Source: Streptomyces sp. 1-11
GTDB lineage: Bacteria > Actinomycetota > Actinomycetes > Streptomycetales > Streptomycetaceae
Direction: 5' to 3'
Length of the DNA stretch: 64,000 bases
Assembly: GCF_007176755.1 (NCBI RefSeq)
Contig: NZ_BJTV01000016.1
Coordinates: 62,001-126,000, forward strand
Shown: positions 1 to 8,269 of the stretch, piece by piece
How the letters are laid out: every line of letters starts with the position of its first letter
Position numbering within the stretch: position 1 is the stretch's first letter
Program-made: the position numbers and the translations under genes
Notes under the pieces: model-generated
What the model was told of the DNA's origin: nothing
Seen by the model: only the letters and a program-made list of their open reading frames with translations
Databases searched by the model: none

Positions 1-1
1 G

Positions 2-859
2 CCGTACCTGCTGATCGCGCCGGCCGCCCTGCTGATGCTGGGCTTCATCGCCTACCCGGTGCTCAGCGTCTTCTACTACAGCCTGCAGAACTACAACCCC
101 ACCAAGCCCTGGCGGAACGGCTTCGCGGGCCTGGACAACTTCACCCGGGCCTTCAGCCACGACCCGCAGTTCTGGGACACCCTGACCTTCAGCGCCAAGT
201 GGGTCGTGGTCGAGGTCGGGCTGCAACTGCTGTTCGGCCTGGCCCTGGCGCTCATCGTCAACCAGACCTTCGTGGGCCGCTCGCTGGGCCGCGCCCTGGT
301 CTTCTCGCCCTGGGCCGTCTCCGGTGTGCTGACCTCGGTGATCTGGGTGCTGCTCTACAACTCCCAGACCGGCATCACCCGTTACCTCGCCGACGCCGGG
401 ATCGGCTCCTACGGCACGAGCTGGCTCTCCGACACCTCGACGGTCTTCCCGGCGGCGGTCGTCGCCGACCTGTGGCGGGGCGTCCCCTTCTTCGCCATCC
501 TCATCCTCGCCGACCTGCAGTCCGTCTCCCGCGACCTGTACGAGGCCGCCGAGGTCGACGGGGCCGGCCGCCTGAAGCAGTTCTGGCACATCACCCTGCC
601 CCACCTGAAGGACGCCATCGTCCTGTCCACGCTGCTGCGTGCGGTGTGGGAGTTCAACAACGTCGACCTGCTCTACACCCTGACCGGCGGCGGACCGGCC
701 GGCGAGACCACCACGCTGCCCCTCTACATCGCCAACACCAGCGTCGACGCCCACAACTTCGGCTACGCCTCCGCCCTGACGACGGTGGCGTTCGTGATCC
801 TGCTCTTCTGCTCGATGGTCTATCTGCGGCTGAGCAAGTTCGGAGGTGAGACCAAGTGA
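2..859 (+). CDS. Sugar ABC transporter permease (5' end cut by window)
   Basis: Inner-membrane permease of a binding-protein-dependent carbohydrate importer (MalF/UgpA-like). The frame is open to the left edge and begins PYLLIAPAALLML, the usual first membrane segment of this family, so only a short N-terminus is missing. The EAAxxDGAGxxxxFWxIxLP loop that docks the ATPase is visible near 541-600 (EAAEVDGAGRLKQFWHITLP). The stop overlaps the GTG start of the second permease, so the two are translationally coupled. Neighbours point to uptake of pectin- or hemicellulose-derived oligosaccharides; the substrate is inferred. Confidence 0.93.
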   Translation, partial: PYLLIAPAALLMLGFIAYPVLSVFYYSLQNYNPTKPWRNGFAGLDNFTRAFSHDPQFWDTLTFSAKWVVVEVGLQLLFGLALALIVNQTFVGRSLGRALVFSPWAVSGVLTSVIWVLLYNSQTGITRYLADAGIGSYGTSWLSDTSTVFPAAVVADLWRGVPFFAILILADLQSVSRDLYEAAEVDGAGRLKQFWHITLPHLKDAIVLSTLLRAVWEFNNVDLLYTLTGGGPAGETTTLPLYIANTSVDAHNFGYASALTTVAFVILLFCSMVYLRLSKFGGETK

Positions 860-1740
860 TCACCGAGATCGCTCCCGCGCCCGAGCGGGTCGTGTCCGAG
901 CCCGCCCGTCCGCGCGGCAGGCGCCGCGCCTGGGACGAGGTCCCGCGCTGGCAGATCTACCTCCCGCTGTCGGTGTACCTGCTGTTCACCCTGGTCCCCT
1001 TCTACTGGATCCTGCTCTTCGCCCTCCGCCCGGCCGGCTCCACCTCCCTGGTCCCCTGGCCGGTGACGTTCGAGCACTTCGGCAAGGTGTGGACCGACCG
1101 CGGCTTCGGCACCTACTTCGCCAACAGCGTCTACGTCGGCTTCGCCACCCTGGTCCTGACCACGGTGGTCGCCCTGGCCGGCGGCTACGCCCTGGCCCGT
1201 TTCGACTTCCGGGCCAAGCGCGGCTTCATGCTGGCCCTGCTCTGCTCCCAGTTCGTGCCGGGCGCGCTGCTGCTGGTGCCGCTCTTCCAGATCTTCGCCC
1301 GGCTGTCGATGATCAACTCGCTCGGCAGCGTCGTCATCGCCGAGACCGTCTTCCAGCTCCCGTTGTCGATGATCCTCATCAGCGGGTTCATCCGGAACGT
1401 GCCGTACTCCCTGGAGGAGGCCGCCTGGGTGGACGGCTGCAACCGGCTCACCGCCTTCCGGATCGTCGTGCTGCCGCTGCTGCGGCCCGGGCTGATCGCC
1501 GTCGGCTCGTTCGCCTTCGTGCACGCCTGGAACCACTTCCTGTTCGCCCTGATGTTCCTCTCCGACCAGGGCAAGCAGACCATCCCGGTCGGCCTCAACA
1601 CGCTGATGAGCGCCGACAGCGTCGACCTGGGCGCGCTGGCCGCGGGCGGCATCATCGCCGCCGTACCGGTGGTCGTCGTGTTCGCCTTCATCCAGAAGTG
1701 GCTGATCACCGGCTTCAGCGCGGGGGCGGTGAAGGGATGA
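856..1740 (+). CDS. Sugar ABC transporter permease, second subunit
   Basis: MalG/UgpE-type permease, 294 residues with about six membrane segments. The GTG start overlaps the stop of the previous permease by four bases. The ATPase-docking loop EEAAWVDGCNRLTAFRIVVLP lies about two thirds along (around 1414-1475). It pairs with the upstream permease and the binding lipoprotein at 5332. No ATPase gene is present in the locus; in Streptomyces many such importers share the ATPase MsiK, so that is the likely energiser (inference). Confidence 0.95.
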   Translation: MITEIAPAPERVVSEPARPRGRRRAWDEVPRWQIYLPLSVYLLFTLVPFYWILLFALRPAGSTSLVPWPVTFEHFGKVWTDRGFGTYFANSVYVGFATLVLTTVVALAGGYALARFDFRAKRGFMLALLCSQFVPGALLLVPLFQIFARLSMINSLGSVVIAETVFQLPLSMILISGFIRNVPYSLEEAAWVDGCNRLTAFRIVVLPLLRPGLIAVGSFAFVHAWNHFLFALMFLSDQGKQTIPVGLNTLMSADSVDLGALAAGGIIAAVPVVVVFAFIQKWLITGFSAGAVKG

Positions 1741-2876
1741 CCCTCCCCGTCGTGCTGGCGGGCGCGCGCGGCCACGGCCGCTGGCACCTGGACAACATCC
1801 GCCGGCTCCAGGCGAAGGGCGCCGTCCGGCTGGCCGGCGTCTGCGAGCTGACCCCGCTGGCCGAGGACGAGATCCCCGACGGCCTCGGCACGCCCGAGCA
1901 GTCCGCGGACTTCGGGGCGCTCCTCGACTCCACCGGCGCCCGGGCCGCCGTCGTCTGCACCCCGATCCCCACCCACGCCGAGCTGGCGCTGACGGCCGCC
2001 GAACGGGGCGTGCACCTGCTGCTGGAGAAGCCGCCGGCGCCCTCCTACGCCGAGTTCCGGCGGATGGCCGACGGGATCGCCGGGGCCGGCGTCGCCTGCC
2101 AGATCGGCTTCCAGTCGCTCGGCTCGCACGCCGTGCCCGCGATCCGGCGGCTGCTCGCCGAGGGCGCCATCGGCGAGGTCACCGGGGTCGGCGGCGCCGG
2201 GGCCTGGGCCCGGGACGAGGCCTACTACCGGCGGGCGCCCTGGGCCGGCCGGCGGCGGCTGAACGGCGCCGACGTGGTCGACGGGGTGCTCACCAACCCG
2301 CTCGCGCACGCCGTCGCCACCTCCCTCGCCGTGCTCGGCGCCACCCGGGCCGAGGACGTCGAAGGCATCGACACCGAGCTGCTGCGCGCCAACGACATCG
2401 AGTCGGACGACACCTCCTGCGTCCGGGTGCGCACCACGCACGGCCCGGTCACGGTGGCCGCGACCCTGTGCGCCGAGCGGCCGGGGGAGCCGTACGTCCT
2501 GGTGCACGGCAGCAGGGGCCGGATCACCTTTTGGTACAAGCAGGACCGGGTGCTGCTGCAGCGGTCCGGCCACGGTCCGCGGGAGACCTCCTACGGCCGC
2601 ACCGACCTGCTGGAGAACCTGGTCGGGCACCTCACCGGCGGCACCCCGCTGCTGGTCGCCCCGGACGAGACCGGCGCCTTCATGAAGGTCGTCGAGGCGG
2701 TCCGCACCGCCCCCGACCCGCTACCGCTGCCCCGCGAGGCCTGGCACCGGCCGCCCGGCGCCGGCCGCCGGGTCGTCACCGGCGTCGACGCCCTGGTCGC
2801 CGCCTCGGCCGACACCCTCGCCCTCTACTCCGAACTGGGCGCCCCCTGGGCCCCGCACGAAGAGGTGAGCACCTGA
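1737..2876 (+). CDS. Gfo/Idh/MocA-family oxidoreductase
   Basis: NAD(P)-dependent sugar or sugar-acid dehydrogenase family, 379 residues. The ATG overlaps the permease stop (ATGA). The N-terminal Rossmann segment reads VLAGARGHGRWHLDNI, and the family EKP motif appears as LLLEKPPAPS near residue 100. The C-terminal part (VTGVGGAGAWARDEAYYRR onward) is the substrate-binding half. It lies between the permeases and a DUF6807 protein, a pairing often seen in sugar catabolic loci. The actual substrate cannot be read from the sequence; a pectin- or arabinan-derived sugar is the contextual guess. Confidence 0.9.
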   Translation: MTLPVVLAGARGHGRWHLDNIRRLQAKGAVRLAGVCELTPLAEDEIPDGLGTPEQSADFGALLDSTGARAAVVCTPIPTHAELALTAAERGVHLLLEKPPAPSYAEFRRMADGIAGAGVACQIGFQSLGSHAVPAIRRLLAEGAIGEVTGVGGAGAWARDEAYYRRAPWAGRRRLNGADVVDGVLTNPLAHAVATSLAVLGATRAEDVEGIDTELLRANDIESDDTSCVRVRTTHGPVTVAATLCAERPGEPYVLVHGSRGRITFWYKQDRVLLQRSGHGPRETSYGRTDLLENLVGHLTGGTPLLVAPDETGAFMKVVEAVRTAPDPLPLPREAWHRPPGAGRRVVTGVDALVAASADTLALYSELGAPWAPHEEVST

Positions 2877-3754
2877 TGTCCCACGACACGCCGGTCCTGC
2901 GGGTCGCGGGCCGGCCGGTCGGCCGGTACGTCACCCGGCCCGAACTGCCGGCCCGCCTCTCCCCGCGCCCCTATCTGCACCCCGTCACCACCCTGGCCGG
3001 CACGGCGGTCACCGAACTCGGCCCCGCCGACCACGCACACCACCTCGGCGTCGGTGTCGCCGTCCCCGACGTCGAGGGGCACAACTTCTGGGGCGGCCGC
3101 ACCTTCGTCCGCGGCCGGGGCCCCACCGAGCTGGACAACCACGGCGCCCAGCGGCACACCGCCTTCCAGCTGCTGGACCCCGACGGCTTCGTCGAGGAGC
3201 TGCGCTGGGTCGCCGCCGGCGGCGAGCTGCTGCGCGAACGCCGCACCGTCGCCGCGACCGGCCTCGACGACCGGGCCTGGGCGCTGGACCTCACCTTCTC
3301 CCTCACCAACGTCACGGCCGGCCCGCTGTCCCTCGGCAGCCCCGCCACCAACGGGCGCCCCGGCGCGGCCTACGGCGGCTTCTTCTGGCGGGCCCGCAAG
3401 GAGCCGCGGGCGCCGGAGGTCTTCACCGCGGACCGCGCGGGCGAGGCCGAGGTGCACGGCGGGCGCGCCGACTGGCTGGCGCTGGCCGGCGGCGGGTCCC
3501 CCCGCCCCGGTGAGGCCGGGAGCGGGGGAGCGTGGACGCTGGTGTTCGCCGGGGCCACCGAGGAGACCCGGCGGGACCCGTGGTTCGTGCGGGCCGCCGA
3601 CTACCCCGGGGTGGGCTCGTCGCTGGCCTCCGCCGAACGGCTGCGGGTGCCGCCCGGCGAGACCGTCGTCCGCCGTGTCGTCACCGTGGTCGCCGACGGA
3701 CGGCTCGACCGGGCCGAGGCGGCCGCGCTGGTCCGCAGGGCGGTGAGCCGGTGA
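2876..3754 (+). CDS. DUF6807 (PmoA-like) family protein
   Basis: A 292-residue cytoplasmic protein of the DUF6807 family, historically called PmoA although there is no methane oxidation context here. The start overlaps the previous stop by one base (TGATG). Visible features are YLHPVTTLAGTAVTELGPADHAHHLGVGVAV, split by a His-rich DHAHH stretch, and later NHGAQRH and GGFFWRARK. The conserved histidines suggest a metal or sugar site, but no activity is established. The frequent partnership with Gfo/Idh oxidoreductases suggests a joint role in sugar conversion (inference). Confidence 0.8.
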   Translation: MSHDTPVLRVAGRPVGRYVTRPELPARLSPRPYLHPVTTLAGTAVTELGPADHAHHLGVGVAVPDVEGHNFWGGRTFVRGRGPTELDNHGAQRHTAFQLLDPDGFVEELRWVAAGGELLRERRTVAATGLDDRAWALDLTFSLTNVTAGPLSLGSPATNGRPGAAYGGFFWRARKEPRAPEVFTADRAGEAEVHGGRADWLALAGGGSPRPGEAGSGGAWTLVFAGATEETRRDPWFVRAADYPGVGSSLASAERLRVPPGETVVRRVVTVVADGRLDRAEAAALVRRAVSR

Positions 3755-5283
3755 CCGCCGGCACGTACCGGAACCCGGTGCTGGACGCCGACTGGTCCGA
3801 CCCGGACGTGGTCCGCGTGGGCGACGACTTCTACCTCACCGCCTCCAGCTTCGGCCGCGTCCCCGGTCTGCCGCTGCTGCACTCGCGCGACCTGGTCAAC
3901 TGGACCCTGGCCGGCCACGCCCTCGAACGCCTCGAACCGGAGGAGGAGTTCGCCGTCCCCCGGCACGACCGCGGCGTGTGGGCGCCCTCGATCCGCCACC
4001 ACGACGACCGCTTCTGGATCTTCTGGGGCGACCCCGACCAGGGCGTCTTCCAGGTCAACGCGCCCCGGATCCGCGGGCCCTGGACCCGCCCGCACCTGGT
4101 CAAGGCGGGCAGCGGCCTGATCGACCCGTGCCCGCTCTGGGACGAGGAGACCGGCGAGGCCTACCTGGTGCACGCCTGGGCCAGGTCCCGCTCCGGCGTC
4201 AAGAACCGGCTCACCGGCCACCGCATGCACCCGGACGGCACCTCGCTGCTGGACGACGGCCAGGTGATCGTCGACGGGGACCGCCTCCCCGGCTGGTTCA
4301 CCCTGGAGGGGCCGAAGCTCTACCGGCACGACGGCTGGTTCTGGATCCTCGCGCCCGCGGGCGGCGTGGAGACCGGCTGGCAGGGCGCCTTCCGCTCGCG
4401 CGGCTTCTTCGGGCCGTACGAGCAGCGGATCGTCCTGGAGCAGCAGGACACCGAGGTCAACGGGCCGCACCAGGGCGGCTGGGTGCGCACGGCGGCCGGC
4501 GAGGACTGGTTCCTGCACTTCCAGCAGCGCGGGGCCTACGGCCGGGTGGTCCACCTCCAGCCGATGCGCTGGGGCGCCGACGGCTGGCCGGTGCTGGGGG
4601 AGGACGGCGCGCCCGTCACCGTGCACCGGGCGCCGGACCTCGCCCCGCAGCCGCCGGCCGCGCCGGCCACGGACGACGACTTCCCCGGCGGACGCCACGG
4701 CCGCCAGTGGCAGTGGACCGCCAACCCGGGCACCGGCTGGACCACCCAGCACCGCGCCGACGGGCTGCGGCTGACCTGCGTCCGCTCCGCGGACGCCGAC
4801 GACCCGCGGTGCCTGCCGAACGTGCTCACCCAGCGCCTGCCCGGCTTCCCCTGCACGGTGGAGGCCGAACTGCGCCTCGACGGCGGCGAGCCGGGGGCGC
4901 GGGCGGGACTCGCCGTGCTCGGCGACGCCTACGGCTGGATCGGGCTCGAACGGGGGACCGACGGGACGGTCCGGCTCGTGCACCGGTTCGCCGAGGCCGC
5001 GGCCGGCGCCGAGCGGGACGCCGGACCGTCGTGCCCGGCGCCCGGCGGACGGGCCCTGCTGCGGATCGGGATCGGGGCCGGGGCGCGCTGCCGCTTCCAC
5101 TACGACTTGGGGGACGGCCCACGCCCCTCCGGGCCGGTGTTCGCGGCCACCCCCTGGCGCTGGGTGGGCGCACTGCTCGGCCTGTTCGCCGTCGCCCCCG
5201 AAGGGCCGGGCCCCACCGGCACGGCGACGTTCACCCGGTTCCGCGTCACCCCCAGCGGTCCGCGGGCGCGGGCCGGCCACTGA
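3751..5283 (+). CDS. GH43-family glycoside hydrolase
   Basis: A 510-residue protein starting at a GTG that overlaps the previous stop (GTGA). The N-terminus shows the GH43 signature NPVLDADWSDPDVVRVGDDFYL with the catalytic-base Asp in DWSDPD. HSRDLVNW, IDPCPLWDEETGEAYLVH and TLEGPKLYRHDGW follow, giving a five-bladed propeller of about 300 residues. The C-terminal 200 residues look like the beta-sandwich found in beta-xylosidase/arabinofuranosidase members. No signal peptide is seen, so it probably cleaves imported oligosaccharides in the cytoplasm. Alpha-L-arabinofuranosidase or beta-xylosidase activity is likely but unresolved. Confidence 0.9.
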   Translation: MTAGTYRNPVLDADWSDPDVVRVGDDFYLTASSFGRVPGLPLLHSRDLVNWTLAGHALERLEPEEEFAVPRHDRGVWAPSIRHHDDRFWIFWGDPDQGVFQVNAPRIRGPWTRPHLVKAGSGLIDPCPLWDEETGEAYLVHAWARSRSGVKNRLTGHRMHPDGTSLLDDGQVIVDGDRLPGWFTLEGPKLYRHDGWFWILAPAGGVETGWQGAFRSRGFFGPYEQRIVLEQQDTEVNGPHQGGWVRTAAGEDWFLHFQQRGAYGRVVHLQPMRWGADGWPVLGEDGAPVTVHRAPDLAPQPPAAPATDDDFPGGRHGRQWQWTANPGTGWTTQHRADGLRLTCVRSADADDPRCLPNVLTQRLPGFPCTVEAELRLDGGEPGARAGLAVLGDAYGWIGLERGTDGTVRLVHRFAEAAAGAERDAGPSCPAPGGRALLRIGIGAGARCRFHYDLGDGPRPSGPVFAATPWRWVGALLGLFAVAPEGPGPTGTATFTRFRVTPSGPRARAGH

Positions 5284-5331
5284 CCCCACAGCTCCACCAC
5301 CTCACTGGATCCAGCAGAAGAGAGCCGACCG

Positions 5332-6669
5332 ATGAGAAGCAGCATCCGCAGAAGCAGGCGCGCCGCCACCGCCGTCGCCCTGGGTTCCGTCCTCGCGCTG
5401 ACCGCCACCGCCTGCGGCGACGACGGCAGCGGCGGCGCGGGGGACAAGGGGGGCGAGGGCTCCGGCAAGGGGACGATCACCTTCTGGGACAACAACGGCG
5501 GGGTCCGCACCGACATCTGGAAGCAGGTCATCGCCGACTTCGAGAAGAAGTACCCCGGCATCAAGGTCGAGTACGTCGGCATCCCGGCCGCGAGCGCGCA
5601 GTCCAAGTACGACACCGCCATCCAGGGCGGCGGGCTGCCCGACGTGGGCGGCGTGGGCACCGCGATGCTCGCCGAGGTCGCCGTCCAGGGCGCCCTGGAG
5701 CCGCTGGACGGCCGGCTGGAGAAGAGCCCGCTGAAGGGCAGGCTGAGCCAGAACCTGCTCGACGTCAGCAAGTCGGCCGGCGGCGGGGACAAGCTGTACC
5801 AGGTGCCGACCTCCGCCAACAACGGCACCCTGTGGTACCGGACGGACCTGTTCGAGAAGGCCGGTCTCGACGCGCCGACCACCTGGCCGAAGTTCTACGA
5901 GGCGGCCGGCAAGCTCACCGACCGGGGCAGGAACGAGTTCGGCTTCACCATCCGCGGCGGCGAGGGCGCCATCGCCCCGGCCCTCGACGCGGTCTACGGC
6001 CAGACCGGCATCACCTCGTTCTGGAAGGGCGACAGGACCACCGTCAACGACCCGAAGAACGTCGCCGCGCTGGAGAAGTACGTCGCGCTCTACAAGAAGG
6101 ACACCCCGTCCGCCGACGTCAACAACGACTTCACCAAGATGGTCGCCCAGTGGGACAGCGGCACGATCGGCATGCTGAGCCACAACCTCGGCTCCTACCA
6201 GGATCATCTGAAGGCGCTGGGCAAGGACAAGTTCCGGGGCGTGCCCAACCCCACGCTTGAGGACGGCACCCGGGTGCAGGTGTCCAACCCGGTGGACGGG
6301 CTGAGCCTGTTCAGGTCGAGCAAGAACAAGGCGGCCGCCTGGAAGTTCATCGAGTTCGCCCTCTCCGCAGCGGAGAACTCCAAGTTCAACGAGTCCGCGG
6401 GACAGGTGCCGGCCAACACCGACGCGGCGAAGGACGCGTGGATCCAGCGGGCCGAGCCGACCAAGCTGGCGGCCGAGGCGCTGAACGGCGCCGACACGAA
6501 GATCGTCCAGCTGCCGTACTACCTGCCCGACTGGAACACCATCTCCAAGGCGGACAACGAGCCGAACTTCCAGAAGCTGCTGCTCGGGAAGATGACCGCC
6601 AAGCAGTTCCTGGACACGCTCGCCGAGCAGCTCAACGCGGCCCAGGCGGACTGGAAGAAGAACCACTGA
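5332..6669 (+). CDS. Sugar-binding lipoprotein of the ABC importer
   Basis: Extracellular solute-binding protein, 445 residues. Its N-terminus is basic (MRSSIRRSRRAATAVA), then hydrophobic, ending in a lipobox LTATACG, so it should be lipid-anchored outside the membrane. The mature part begins GTITFWDNNGG, typical of cluster-1 sugar-binding proteins, and carries PDVGGVGTAMLAEVA. It is the last transporter component in the run, about 50 bases after the glycosidase, whereas binding proteins often come first. The ligand is inferred to be a pectin or arabinan oligosaccharide from the pectinase genes that follow. Confidence 0.93.
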   Translation: MRSSIRRSRRAATAVALGSVLALTATACGDDGSGGAGDKGGEGSGKGTITFWDNNGGVRTDIWKQVIADFEKKYPGIKVEYVGIPAASAQSKYDTAIQGGGLPDVGGVGTAMLAEVAVQGALEPLDGRLEKSPLKGRLSQNLLDVSKSAGGGDKLYQVPTSANNGTLWYRTDLFEKAGLDAPTTWPKFYEAAGKLTDRGRNEFGFTIRGGEGAIAPALDAVYGQTGITSFWKGDRTTVNDPKNVAALEKYVALYKKDTPSADVNNDFTKMVAQWDSGTIGMLSHNLGSYQDHLKALGKDKFRGVPNPTLEDGTRVQVSNPVDGLSLFRSSKNKAAAWKFIEFALSAAENSKFNESAGQVPANTDAAKDAWIQRAEPTKLAAEALNGADTKIVQLPYYLPDWNTISKADNEPNFQKLLLGKMTAKQFLDTLAEQLNAAQADWKKNH

Positions 6670-6679
6670 CCCCGGGCGG

Positions 6680-6735
6680 CCGCCTCGCGTGGGCGCGCCC
6701 CGGCCCGGCAGGGCCGGCCGCGCCCACGCGGCGGA
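6680..6735 (+). terminator. Strong hairpin after the transporter run
   Basis: CGCGTGGGCGCG at 6686-6697 pairs perfectly with CGCGCCCACGCG at 6719-6730, with a further GC stem between. No T-run follows. It may terminate the transporter mRNA, stabilise its 3' end, or attenuate read-through into the pectate lyase gene. Confidence 0.55.
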
Positions 6736-6792
6736 GCGGCACGCCCGCCCGGCCCCCGATCCCGTTCCCCCGTGAAAGAGGAGACCCGCACA

Positions 6793-8109
6793 GTGCGTAC
6801 ACCTGTATGTCATGGACGTGTCATGGCGGCCCTGGTGGGCTGCACCGCGCTCGTGCTCGCCGTCACCGGCACCGCCCCCGCGCAGGCCGCGCACCGGGCC
6901 GCGACCGAGCGGCAGGTCCTGCCCGCCGGCGACGGCTGGGCCGCCTACGGCGCCGGGACCACCGGCGGCGCGGCCGCCGACCGCGCGCACGTCCACACCG
7001 TGACCACCTGGGAGCAGTTCAAGGCGGCCCTCGCCGACGACGGCGGCGCCCCGAGGATCATCAGGGTGAAGGGCGTCATCGACGCCGACGGGCCGGGCTG
7101 CGACACGTTCGCCGCGCCCGGCTACGACTTCGGCGCCTACCTGGCCAAGTACGCCCCGGAGAACTGGGGGCGCACCACCACCCTCGACGGCGAGCCCGAC
7201 GACAGCCCCGAGGGCCTGCGCCGCGCCTCCGCCGCCGGCCAGGACGCCTACATCAAGGCGGACGTCCCGGCCGACACCACCATCGTCGGCGTGGGGAGGA
7301 ACGCCGGCTTCAACGGCGCCAGCCTCCAGATCAAGGGCGTCGACAACGTCATCGTCCGCAACCTGCGCTTCGAGAGCCCCCTCGACTGCTTCCCGCAGTG
7401 GGACCCGACCGACACCGCGGACGGCAACTGGAACTCCGAGTACGACAGCGCCGTGATCCACGGCTCCACCCATGTCTGGATGGACCACAACACCTTCACC
7501 GACGGCGACCACCCGGACAGCACCCTGCCGCACTACTTCGGGCGGATCTACGAGCAGCACGACGGCGAGCTGGACGTCGTCAAGGGCGCCGACTACGTCA
7601 CCGCCTCCTGGAACGTCTTCGAGGACCATGACAAGACGATCCTCGTCGGCAACAGCGACAGCGCCGCCACGGCCGCCGTCGACCGCGGCCACCTCAAGGT
7701 CACCTTCCACCACAACCTGTTCCGCAACCTGGTGGAACGCGCGCCCCGGGTCCGCTTCGGCCAGGTCGACTCGTACAACAACCACTTCGTCGCCGGCGAC
7801 GGATACTCCTACAGCTACGGCATCGGGATGGAGTCCCAGCTCGTCGCCGAGCACAACGCGTTCACGCTGCCGGACGGGGTCACGGCCGGACCGATCCTGA
7901 AGAAGTGGAAGGACGCGCCGGTCACCGCCGCCGACAACTACGTCAACGGCCGCCTCACCGACCTGATCGCCGTCCACAACGCCGAGGTCCCCGGCGAGAC
8001 CCTGCGGTCCGGGGCCGGCTGGACCCCGGTCCTGCGCACCAGGGTCGACCCGGCCAGGGCCGTGCCGGGCCTCGTCGGCCACCGCGCGGGCGCGGGCCGC
8101 ATCGGCTGA
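6793..8109 (+). CDS. Secreted pectate lyase, PL1 family
   Basis: Cleaves polygalacturonate by beta-elimination outside the cell; 438 residues. A GTG start at 6793 is chosen because AAAGAGGAG lies just upstream and gives an ordinary signal peptide ending APAQA; an in-frame GTG at 6772 would place that Shine-Dalgarno inside the gene. PL1 hallmarks are VWMDHNTF, DGELDVVKGADYVTASWNVF and the catalytic-arginine motif RAPRVRFG. The calcium-binding acidic residues of the beta-helix are in the DGD and DG-LD segments. It stands with the methylesterase and the importer as one pectin-use locus. Confidence 0.93.
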   Translation: MRTPVCHGRVMAALVGCTALVLAVTGTAPAQAAHRAATERQVLPAGDGWAAYGAGTTGGAAADRAHVHTVTTWEQFKAALADDGGAPRIIRVKGVIDADGPGCDTFAAPGYDFGAYLAKYAPENWGRTTTLDGEPDDSPEGLRRASAAGQDAYIKADVPADTTIVGVGRNAGFNGASLQIKGVDNVIVRNLRFESPLDCFPQWDPTDTADGNWNSEYDSAVIHGSTHVWMDHNTFTDGDHPDSTLPHYFGRIYEQHDGELDVVKGADYVTASWNVFEDHDKTILVGNSDSAATAAVDRGHLKVTFHHNLFRNLVERAPRVRFGQVDSYNNHFVAGDGYSYSYGIGMESQLVAEHNAFTLPDGVTAGPILKKWKDAPVTAADNYVNGRLTDLIAVHNAEVPGETLRSGAGWTPVLRTRVDPARAVPGLVGHRAGAGRIG

Positions 8110-8135
8110 CGACCCGTCCGGGGCCGGACCTCCGG

Positions 8136-8210
8136 CCCCGGACCACCGCCAGGTCTCTGGGCCCGGACCACCGCCAGGTCTCCGGCTCCGGACCACCGCC
8201 GGGCCACCGG
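8136..8210. repeat. Three 25-bp tandem repeats after the pectate lyase gene
   Basis: Units at 8136-8160, 8161-8185 and 8186-8210 share CCGGACCACCGCC, and the first two differ at only two positions. They lie between the lyase stop and the methylesterase Shine-Dalgarno. No protein-coding role is apparent. Confidence 0.8.
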
Positions 8211-8269
8211 CCCCGGCCCCCCTGCCGCCCGCACCGCCCGCGTCCCACCCATCGCGAAGGAGCACCCGT

